A DNA stretch of 8,840 nt from Bacteroides sp. UBA939 (GTDB lineage Bacteria > Bacteroidota > Bacteroidia > Bacteroidales > Bacteroidaceae). The translations under genes and the position numbers were made by a program. A model generated the notes under the pieces. It did no database searches, had not been told where the DNA came from, and saw only the letters and a program-made list of their open reading frames with translations. Below are positions 1-5,874 of the stretch, one piece after another. Each line of letters begins with the position of its first letter. The first letter of the stretch is position 1. The stretch is from positions 1 through 8,840 of the forward strand of contig NZ_DBDF01000085.1 of assembly GCF_002293435.1 (NCBI RefSeq). Reading direction: 5' to 3'.

Positions 1-53
1 ACATGATTTTGCTACTGATCCATTTATTGCTATGGCTTAAGGTCACCCGAAAA

Positions 54-1328
54 TCACTTATCAATAACGATTTTATCCAATATACCGTTTAAATAGGCAA
101 TAGCCACTCCATAATTCGTCATGGGGATACCTTGGAAGCATGCTTGCTCAATACGGCTAAGTACATACTTACGGTTGAACATACAAGCGCCACAGTGGAT
201 AATTAAATGGTATCCGGATAAATCTGCAGGAAAATCATTTCCCGAAACAATATCGATATGTAATCCTTCACCTATCTGTTTACGCAGCAGGCGAGGGAGT
301 TTTACCCTACCTATATCTTCTGATAGCGGAGCATGTGTACAGGCTTCGGCTATCAGTACGTGAGATTGTTCTGTCAGGGCATCAATGGCAGATGCGCTTT
401 TTACATAATATTGTATGTCTCCTTTGTATCCGGCGAAGAGTACAGAGAACGAAGTAAGCTGACTTTCCGCAGGCTTCTGTCGGTAGACGGTATGGAATAC
501 CTGTGAATCTGTGATAATCAGCTTGGGTGGAGAAGCGAGTGCGCATAATGTATCTTCCAGTTTGTCGGTAGTACAACTCATAATCAGACATTTCTTGTCC
601 AGGAGTTCGCGAATGGTCTGTACCTGAGGCAAGATAAGTCTGCCTTTGGGTGCTTGGATATCTTGCGGCATTACTAATAGAACAACATCTCCTTCTTTCA
701 CCAGATTTCCGGTAATTGTTTGTCCGCCAAAGTCGGCGGGCAAGTTCTTTAGAATGGCGCGGTAGATATCTTCAATTCCCGAACGATTCTTGGCACTGAC
801 GATAACTGGACGTTGCTTGCAGGTTTCTTCAATCCGGTTTGCCAATTCTTCAGCGTTTGTCTCTCCGGCATTTGTTCGTTGGTCGGCTTTGTTGAGGATG
901 AGTACCACCGGGATTTCATGTTCTGCTAACCGTTTCATCCATTCCTGTTCCTGATAGTCTCCTGTTTCACAAAGCAATAATGCAATGTCGGTTTTTCCAA
1001 TAACTTTCAGGGTTCGTTCCACACGCATGGTTCCTAATTCGCCTTCATCGTCAAAACCCGGGGTATCGATAATCAGGCAAGGACCAAGCGGGTGAATTTC
1101 CATTGCTTTTGTTACGGGGTCAGTGGTAGTACCGGGAGTAGGAGAGACGAGGGCTACCTCTTGTCCGGTCAGAGCATTGACAAGGCTGGATTTACCTGTG
1201 TTTCTCCGCCCGAAAAGGGCGATATGCAGGCGGTTGGCATTGGGGGTACTGTTACGGTTGGTGACAGAGATGTTGCTATTATTGGTGCCGGAGATGCTGC
1301 TGTAGCTGGTGTCGGAGGTATTATTCAT
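54..1328 (-). CDS. hydF: [FeFe]-hydrogenase H-cluster maturation GTPase HydF
   Basis: HydF is a cytoplasmic GTPase and scaffold that carries the [2Fe] precursor made by HydG and HydE and loads it into apo-HydA. This 424-residue protein shows an Era-like G domain: P-loop GRRNTGKS at 40-47, switch region PGTTTDP at 65-71, DTPG at 88-91, NKAD at 146-149 and SAK at 178-180. The C-terminal cluster-binding domain has CTH (C330, H332) and HCGAC (H378, C379, C382), matching the HydF pattern CxH...HCxxC. The ATG at 1328 gives an unusual Ser/Thr/Asn-rich extension of about 30 residues before the conserved RLHIALFG, and no better in-frame start lies closer to the G domain. It is the last hydrogenase gene in the run, 125 bp behind hydG. 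That gap holds a weak GAACTTTG (1357-1364, minus), one base off the Bacteroides -7 box, so a secondary promoter is possible. No terminator is visible in the remaining 53 bp. The identification is very secure. Confidence 0.97.
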   Translation of the reverse strand: MNNTSDTSYSSISGTNNSNISVTNRNSTPNANRLHIALFGRRNTGKSSLVNALTGQEVALVSPTPGTTTDPVTKAMEIHPLGPCLIIDTPGFDDEGELGTMRVERTLKVIGKTDIALLLCETGDYQEQEWMKRLAEHEIPVVLILNKADQRTNAGETNAEELANRIEETCKQRPVIVSAKNRSGIEDIYRAILKNLPADFGGQTITGNLVKEGDVVLLVMPQDIQAPKGRLILPQVQTIRELLDKKCLIMSCTTDKLEDTLCALASPPKLIITDSQVFHTVYRQKPAESQLTSFSVLFAGYKGDIQYYVKSASAIDALTEQSHVLIAEACTHAPLSEDIGRVKLPRLLRKQIGEGLHIDIVSGNDFPADLSGYHLIIHCGACMFNRKYVLSRIEQACFQGIPMTNYGVAIAYLNGILDKIVIDK

Positions 1329-1453
1329 GGGCTTTTATTTATTTTCTATTTTTTACCAAAGTTCAGCAATTATAAGTAGACTTGCGATATTTAAGATTTT
1401 TATAAAACTTTGCATTACTCTGAGGTGGGAGATTAAGCAACCCAACCCCGTTT

Positions 1454-2872
1454 CTAAAACCTGAAATCTCTTTCCCCTTTCTCTATCTCCTTTAGATTCC
1501 GTAAGGCTATCTCCCGGATTTTCGGATTGGGAATATGCGCCGTTTCTTCATAAATAAGATGCATACCCTTTTCCCGGGTCGCAGGTGAGGCATAGTCTTC
1601 CAAATATTCTTTCAGTGTCATTAGTGCATTAGGTTGGCAGCAGTTGGCTATCTGACCGTGTTTGACAAGCGACATGAAACGGTCTCCGGTTCGTCCTTCA
1701 CGGTAGCAGGCGGTGCAGAAACTGGGGATATGCCCTAAATCGAGTAACCAACTTACTACTTCATCCAGTGTGCGGCGGTCGCTGACATCAAATTGGGCTG
1801 AGTTTTCTCCCTCCGTTTCCGGTGCGGCATATCCGCCTACGCTGGTACGTGAACCGCCGCTAATCTGTGAAATTCCTAACTTGAGTACTTTGCGGCGCAC
1901 TTCTTCTGACTCGCGGGTAGAAATAATCATACCCGTGTAAGGGACTGCAATACGGATGACAGATATAATGCGGCAAAATATCTCGTCGGATATAGCATTT
2001 GGAAAATCTTTCGTTTCAATATCATCCGCAGGACAGATACGCGGTACGCTGATAGTGTGTGGGCCTACACCGAAAGTTGCTTCCAGATGTTCGGCATGCA
2101 TCAATAATCCTGCGAAATCATAACGATATGTATTCAGTCCGAATAAAACGCCTATGCCTACATCATCTATACCACCTTCCATAGCACGGTCCATGGCTTC
2201 AGTGTGATAAGCATATTTACTTTTGGGGCCGGTGGGATGCAACGTTTCATAGTTCTCCTTATGGTATGTTTCCTGAAACAGGATATAGGTGCCTATACCG
2301 GCCTCTTGCAGGCGACGATAATTCTCCACCGTCGTTGCGGCTATATTAACGTTTACTCTTCGGATGGCTCCATTCTTGTGATGGATGCCATAGATGGTAT
2401 GAATAGACTCCAATATATATTCAATGGGATTGCGTAATGGGTCTTCACCGGCTTCGAGCGCTAAACGTTTATGTCCCATATCCTGCAAAGCGATGACTTC
2501 CCGGCGTATTTCTTCCTGAGATAACTTTTTGCGGGTTATTGTATGGTTCTTGGCATGATAAGGACAATATACGCACCCGTTGATGCAATAGTTGGAAAGA
2601 TATAGCGGGGCAAACATAACGATACGGTTGCCGTAGAGTTTCTGTTTGATTTCGTGTGCCAGACGAAAAATGCGTTCGGTCAGGTCGGGTTGGTCGCATT
2701 CCAGTAACAGGGCGGCTTCACGATGTGATAACCCTTTGCATAGGGCGGCTTTCTCAATGAGACTTTCTATCAGTTCACGGTTGTCTTTGTTTGAACGGGC
2801 ATACTCCAACGTACTCAGTATTTCCTGATGATTGATGAATTCTTCCGCTTGTTTCGATTTGACGTTATACAT
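1454..2872 (-). CDS. hydG: [FeFe]-hydrogenase maturase HydG (radical SAM tyrosine lyase)
   Basis: HydG cleaves tyrosine to p-cresol and dehydroglycine and turns the latter into CO and cyanide on an iron-cysteine synthon used to build the H-cluster. The 472-residue length is normal for the family. The radical SAM motif CX3CX2C is at C96, C100 and C103. The C-terminal auxiliary-cluster motif CX2CX22C is intact at C386, C389 and C412, which separates HydG from the related ThiH. The region CTACYREGRTGDRFM (386-400) is characteristic of HydG. The ATG at 2872 directly follows an AT-rich leader. The 100 bp between hydE and this gene is taken up by a 7-bp repeat array that can form a strong hairpin, so its level relative to hydA and hydE may be set by that structure. 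It is in the same orientation as hydE and hydF and is inferred to be co-transcribed with them. Confidence 0.97.
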   Translation of the reverse strand: MYNVKSKQAEEFINHQEILSTLEYARSNKDNRELIESLIEKAALCKGLSHREAALLLECDQPDLTERIFRLAHEIKQKLYGNRIVMFAPLYLSNYCINGCVYCPYHAKNHTITRKKLSQEEIRREVIALQDMGHKRLALEAGEDPLRNPIEYILESIHTIYGIHHKNGAIRRVNVNIAATTVENYRRLQEAGIGTYILFQETYHKENYETLHPTGPKSKYAYHTEAMDRAMEGGIDDVGIGVLFGLNTYRYDFAGLLMHAEHLEATFGVGPHTISVPRICPADDIETKDFPNAISDEIFCRIISVIRIAVPYTGMIISTRESEEVRRKVLKLGISQISGGSRTSVGGYAAPETEGENSAQFDVSDRRTLDEVVSWLLDLGHIPSFCTACYREGRTGDRFMSLVKHGQIANCCQPNALMTLKEYLEDYASPATREKGMHLIYEETAHIPNPKIREIALRNLKEIEKGERDFRF

Positions 2873-2873
2873 G

Positions 2874-2980
2874 CTTTTAGGGATTAACTGTTAGTGATTA
2901 ATGGTTAGTGGTTAGTGATTAGTGATTAGTTATCTTACAGCCGGCTAATCACTAATCATTTACTATTATCCACTATCCAC
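2874..2980. repeat. Inverted array of 7-bp units between hydE and hydG
   Basis: Reading the plus strand from 2874, eight consecutive 7-bp units run to 2929: CTTTTAG, GGATTAA, CTGTTAG, TGATTAA, TGGTTAG, TGGTTAG, TGATTAG, TGATTAG. After a 15-nt spacer (2930-2944) the units reappear in the opposite orientation: CTAATCA twice (2945-2958), then degenerate units ending in TTATCCA and CTATCCA (2966-2979). The arms 2916-2929 and 2945-2958 are a perfect 14-bp inverted repeat, so the transcript could form a stable hairpin. There is no T-run directly after it on the minus strand, so it is not a canonical terminator. The array overlaps the 3' end of hydE, whose stop codon (2973-2975) lies in the repeat. 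It could alter mRNA stability or ribosome traffic between hydE and hydG, but this is inference. Confidence 0.85.
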
Positions 2981-4016
2981 TCCCATAGTCCCCTCTTTCT
3001 TTTGAAATCCGGTAGCCGATAGCCGCCAGTTTTTCTTCTAATAGTTGCAATCCTTCTGCTGCCTCAGCGCCTAAGGAAGCTTTGTTGTCGTAGAGTGTAT
3101 AATTCTCTCGTTGTTCGCGGGGAGAAAGATTGGGCATTACAACATTTGCGCCTGCCAAGATTCCTCGTTCGCGTCCGTCCGGTAAAAGAGTACTCAATGC
3201 TGTTGTTGATGGCAATAATACTTTCGGATGCATCAGGCGGAAGATGGAAAGTAACTTCAAAGTCATTTCGACGCTTCCCGGTGAGCACGTTGCAAACGGA
3301 GTGTCATGGTGCGGAATGAATGGTCCGATACCTATCATTTCCGGATGGAACTGTTCAATGAAAAGTATATCTTCCATCAGATGGTCGATGCTTTGCCCGG
3401 GACTGCCTACCATGATACCTGTCCCTGTTTGATATCCGATTTCTTTTAACCATTCCAGACATTGAAGGCGCTTGCGTAATGACATGCCGGAAGGGTGCAA
3501 CCGGCGATAATGTTCTTCGTTATGGGTTTCGTGCCGTAATAAATACCGGTTGGCGCCTGCTTGAAAGAGACGTTCATAGGTTTCACGGGATTTTTCGCCA
3601 AGCGACAAAGTGATGGCGCAATCCGGGAATTCCCTGCGGATGGCAGAGACTATTCCGACAATACGGTCGTCTTTTACATCCGGCGTTTCGCCGCCTTGCA
3701 ATACAAAGGTTCGGAAGCCGAGTGCGTATCCTTTGCGGCAACATGCCAGAATCTCCTCTTGCGTCAGTTCGTAACGAACTACAGCCTGATTCCCTTTCCG
3801 TATTCCGCAATAATAACAGTTATTACGGCATCGGTTTGTAATCTCAATAAGTCCGCGAATAAATACCTGATTGCCAAATACTTCGATAGTTACCTCTTGC
3901 GCTTGTTCTTGCAGATATTTCAATGCTTCTGCATCTTGGGAGAGGAGTAAAGCTTTGTATTCGTCGACATTCAATGTATGCCTTTGGCGAAGTTTTTCAA
4001 TCAGGGAAACTATCAT
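2973..4016 (-). CDS. hydE: [FeFe]-hydrogenase maturase HydE (radical SAM)
   Basis: HydE is a cytoplasmic radical SAM enzyme that acts with HydG and HydF in making the dithiomethylamine-bridged [2Fe] subcluster. The 347-residue length fits the family. The radical SAM motif CX3CX2C is C63, C67 and C70 (NRCRNNCYYCGIRKGN), followed by the GGE segment at 108-110 and the family signature RHETHNEEHYRRLHP at 161-175. The C-terminal position where some HydE proteins (for example Thermotoga) carry a second cluster motif CX7CX2C reads ENYTLYDNKASLG (304-316) and has no cysteines. That auxiliary cluster is known to be variable and dispensable. The ATG at 4016 lies 17 nt downstream of the hydA stop, so translational coupling and one transcript are likely. 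The last codons (GSG, stop) are built from the 7-bp repeat array that follows. BioB and PylB are related families, but the neighbours and motifs make HydE clear. Confidence 0.96.
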   Translation of the reverse strand: MIVSLIEKLRQRHTLNVDEYKALLLSQDAEALKYLQEQAQEVTIEVFGNQVFIRGLIEITNRCRNNCYYCGIRKGNQAVVRYELTQEEILACCRKGYALGFRTFVLQGGETPDVKDDRIVGIVSAIRREFPDCAITLSLGEKSRETYERLFQAGANRYLLRHETHNEEHYRRLHPSGMSLRKRLQCLEWLKEIGYQTGTGIMVGSPGQSIDHLMEDILFIEQFHPEMIGIGPFIPHHDTPFATCSPGSVEMTLKLLSIFRLMHPKVLLPSTTALSTLLPDGRERGILAGANVVMPNLSPREQRENYTLYDNKASLGAEAAEGLQLLEEKLAAIGYRISKERGDYGSG

Positions 4017-4033
4017 AGCATTGTTTTGAAGAA

Positions 4034-5494
4034 CTAATATGTTTTCTCTTGTTTAGACAGTTCCTGTACAAGCTGGCGTTTGCCCGCACCGATTTCATTA
4101 TGTGTGCAAGGGCCGGTGATACATCCGCCTTCGCAAGCCATTACTTCAATGAACTGTCCCGGCGCTTTACCCGATTTGGCGTAAGCCCGCAATGAACCGA
4201 TTGTCTTTTTATCAAGGTTAGCAATCTGGATAGCGTTGACTTTATCGGCTTCCTCTTTCAGATAAGCCTTCACAGCTCCCATTACACCGCCTGTTTGTGC
4301 AAATCCATGCGCCTCACGTACGGATGTGAACGCCATTGAATAAGGCGGTATCTGTTCCAGTTGGATATTGAACCCATCTAATACGGACGCCACTTCTTCG
4401 AATGTCATAACAAAGTCAACCGCTTCGTCGCGTTGGGCTTCTTTGCGTTTTGCCACACAAGGACCAATGAATACTATTTTGGCGTCGGGATATTGCTTCT
4501 TGGCAATACGTGCGGTATAGTACATGGGCGAACCTGTGCCTGATACATAAGGCTTCATACCCGGAACATGTTTGTTTACCAACTCAATATATGATGGACA
4601 GCATGATGTTGTCATGAACTTCTGTCCTTCTTCCAACTTCTCGACCAGTTCGTGCGCCTCGTTACTGACAGTATCCATAGCGCCTTGTGCAACTTCGATG
4701 ACATCTGCAAATCCTATAGCTTTGAAAGCGCCATACACGTGATTGATTGTGGTTTTGAATTGTCCCAGAATAGACGGCGCTACAATGGCTACCATCTTTT
4801 CTCCATTACGTATTTTGTGCAGGATATCAAATACCTGCGATAGTTCGAAGATAGCGCCGAAGGGACAAGCATTAAGGCACTTCCCGCAATAGATGCATTT
4901 ACTTTCATCAATATGTTCGATGCCTTTTTTGTCTTTACTGATGGCTTTCACCGGACAGGCTTCTTCGCATGGTACAGGGATATAGACGATTGCATGATAC
5001 GGACAACTTTTATGGCAGATGCCGCAACTGATACATTCGTCATGATCTATCCATGCCTGTCCGCTCTCTTTTACGTGGACTGCTTTCTTCGGACAGTTGG
5101 ACTGGCAGCTACGCGCCGTACATCCGCGGCATAGATTGGTGATTTCATAATTGATTTGTACACAAGCCGAACAGGCTTCATCAATCACACACATGATGTT
5201 ATCCTTGGGCTTTCCGTTAGCCGCTCTATCGAGTGCGCGGCTTGCATACTCCGACAATGGGGTTAATTCATCGCTTTCATCTTCCATGTCCAACCCCAGT
5301 AGCGGTAGCGATTTGTATTTCCATACGGCGCGTTCCTTATGTACACAGCAACGTCCGGCATGTTTGGATCTCCTTGGACTCAGTTCGATGGGAAGGTGGT
5401 CTATCTTTTCTATAAGTTCATTGTCTTTCCACAGTTTTACCAGTTCGGTCAGTAGTCTGTGTCGGACAATCATAATGTTATTAGTAAATGCCAT
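4034..5494 (-). CDS. hydA: [FeFe]-hydrogenase, ferredoxin-type, probable group B
   Basis: Catalyses reversible 2H+ + 2e- to H2, probably with ferredoxin as donor. It has no signal peptide, so it is cytoplasmic. I choose the ATG at 5494 (486 residues), because the upstream TTG at 5536 lies inside the promoter box. In this numbering, H-cluster motifs are L1 TSCCPSY (C298 proton-relay, C299 ligand), L2 GPCVAKRKE (C346, K349, E352) and L3 MACEGGCITGPC (C454, C458, extra C463). All four H-cluster cysteine ligands are present, but the motifs differ from classical TSCCPxW, MPCxxKxxE and GGCxxGGG, as expected for group B. N-terminal Fe-S motifs are C122/C125/C130/C134, C154/C157/C160/C164, and a third set C176/C180 with C200/C203/C206/C210. 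Further cysteines are C102, C108, C111 and the pair C49/C50. No NuoE/NuoF-like partner is adjacent, which argues against an electron-bifurcating complex. First gene of the hydAEGF run. The exact subgroup is an inference from motifs. Confidence 0.95.
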   Translation of the reverse strand: MAFTNNIMIVRHRLLTELVKLWKDNELIEKIDHLPIELSPRRSKHAGRCCVHKERAVWKYKSLPLLGLDMEDESDELTPLSEYASRALDRAANGKPKDNIMCVIDEACSACVQINYEITNLCRGCTARSCQSNCPKKAVHVKESGQAWIDHDECISCGICHKSCPYHAIVYIPVPCEEACPVKAISKDKKGIEHIDESKCIYCGKCLNACPFGAIFELSQVFDILHKIRNGEKMVAIVAPSILGQFKTTINHVYGAFKAIGFADVIEVAQGAMDTVSNEAHELVEKLEEGQKFMTTSCCPSYIELVNKHVPGMKPYVSGTGSPMYYTARIAKKQYPDAKIVFIGPCVAKRKEAQRDEAVDFVMTFEEVASVLDGFNIQLEQIPPYSMAFTSVREAHGFAQTGGVMGAVKAYLKEEADKVNAIQIANLDKKTIGSLRAYAKSGKAPGQFIEVMACEGGCITGPCTHNEIGAGKRQLVQELSKQEKTY

Positions 5495-5533
5495 AATATC
5501 TATTTTTCGATTAGTCAGTCGCACAATAGCGTG

Positions 5534-5541
5534 CAAAGATA
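5534..5541 (-). promoter_or_regulatory. Putative Bacteroides -7 box for hydAEGF
   Basis: The minus strand reads TATCTTTG, a perfect match to the Bacteroidetes -7 consensus TAnnTTTG. Its 3' edge is 39 bp upstream of the ATG at 5494, which gives a short leader of roughly 30-35 nt. No convincing TTTG -33 box sits at the usual distance: the nearest candidate, ATTG at 5569-5572, is several bases too far. The box overlaps an in-frame TTG at 5536, which therefore cannot be the translation start. Proven only by position and consensus. Confidence 0.55.
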
Positions 5542-5630
5542 GTGATAATTTAGCGAAGCGGAGCTTGGCAATTTTGATTTTTGAATTATAAATTATGAAT
5601 GGGCTGCGTAATGCGAGTGATTTTTTAGAT

Positions 5631-5657
5631 GCAGATGACGCGGATGACGCGGATTTC
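5631..5657. repeat. Three tandem 9-bp units (GCRGATNAC family)
   Basis: Three adjacent units, GCAGATGAC (5631-5639), GCGGATGAC (5640-5648) and GCGGATTTC (5649-5657), lie in the divergent hydA/adh intergenic region. The same unit type recurs 1.5 kb away in the palindrome at 7117-7178 (GCAGATTAC, GCAGATAAC, GCAGATGAC). The shared unit suggests one dispersed repeat family rather than chance. There is no evidence of coding. Confidence 0.75.
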
Positions 5658-5669
5658 CTTTTTTATCTG

Positions 5670-5790
5670 CTCCGTATCATCTCCGTACCAACTCCGTAGT
5701 TGCTCCGCTCTATAGGATACGGAGGAGGTACGGAGCAGACACGGCTCTGACACGGCTCTGACACGGTATTGATATGGTATTGACACAGTA
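5670..5790. repeat. Eleven-unit 11-bp repeat array with internal orientation switch
   Basis: The stretch divides into eleven 11-bp units in one unbroken register. Four units have the form CTCCGTANNNN (5670-5713: CTCCGTATCAT, CTCCGTACCAA, CTCCGTAGTTG, CTCCGCTCTAT). From 5714 the unit appears as its reverse complement type, AGGATACGGAG and GAGGTACGGAG (to 5735), then drifts to CAGACACGGCT, CTGACACGGCT, CTGACACGGTA, TTGATATGGTA and TTGACACAGTA. TCTGCTCCGTA (5666-5676) and TACGGAGCAGA (5729-5739) are perfect 11-bp inverted arms. The period is close to one helical turn, so repeated sequence faces the same side of the DNA. The array lies upstream of both the hydA and the adh putative promoters and is not expected in either mRNA. 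A role in bending DNA or binding a regulator is possible but unproven. It could also be neutral slippage-prone DNA. Confidence 0.85.
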
Positions 5791-5838
5791 TTGATGATTT
5801 TCTTCATTTAACCGGTATGAGATACGAAGTGTTTTATG

Positions 5839-5846
5839 TATTTTTG
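5839..5846 (+). promoter_or_regulatory. Putative Bacteroides -7 box for the alcohol dehydrogenase
   Basis: TATTTTTG matches the Bacteroidetes -7 consensus TAnnTTTG exactly and ends 28 bp before the ATG at 5875. The predicted leader is about 20-25 nt and AT-rich, as is usual where Shine-Dalgarno pairing is not used. A clear TTTG -33 box is not visible in the expected window around 5812-5820, so recognition may need an activator or the call may be wrong. Confidence 0.5.
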
Positions 5847-5874
5847 TCCGGAATTAAAAAACAATGTATAATTT

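Noticed and set aside
2..40. Possible C-terminal tail of a plus-strand gene (HDFATDPFIAMA, stop at 38-40) entering from outside the window.
   Set aside because: Only 12 codons are visible, so it cannot be told from chance. A gene convergent with hydF is possible but not supportable.
1401..1412. AAACTTTG on the plus strand in the hydG-hydF gap as a promoter.
   Set aside because: One base off the -7 consensus, and it would drive transcription antisense to hydG with no gene to serve.
2930..2944. Idea that the 7-bp arrays with a spacer are a CRISPR-like array or an attachment site.
   Set aside because: Units are far too short, there are no regularly spaced unique spacers, and no cas, integrase or recombinase genes are present.
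5625..5807. A 60-codon minus-strand open frame in the divergent intergenic region.
   Set aside because: It is made almost entirely of the 11-bp and 9-bp repeats, has no family resemblance, and its start has no independent support. The repeat array explains it better than coding does.
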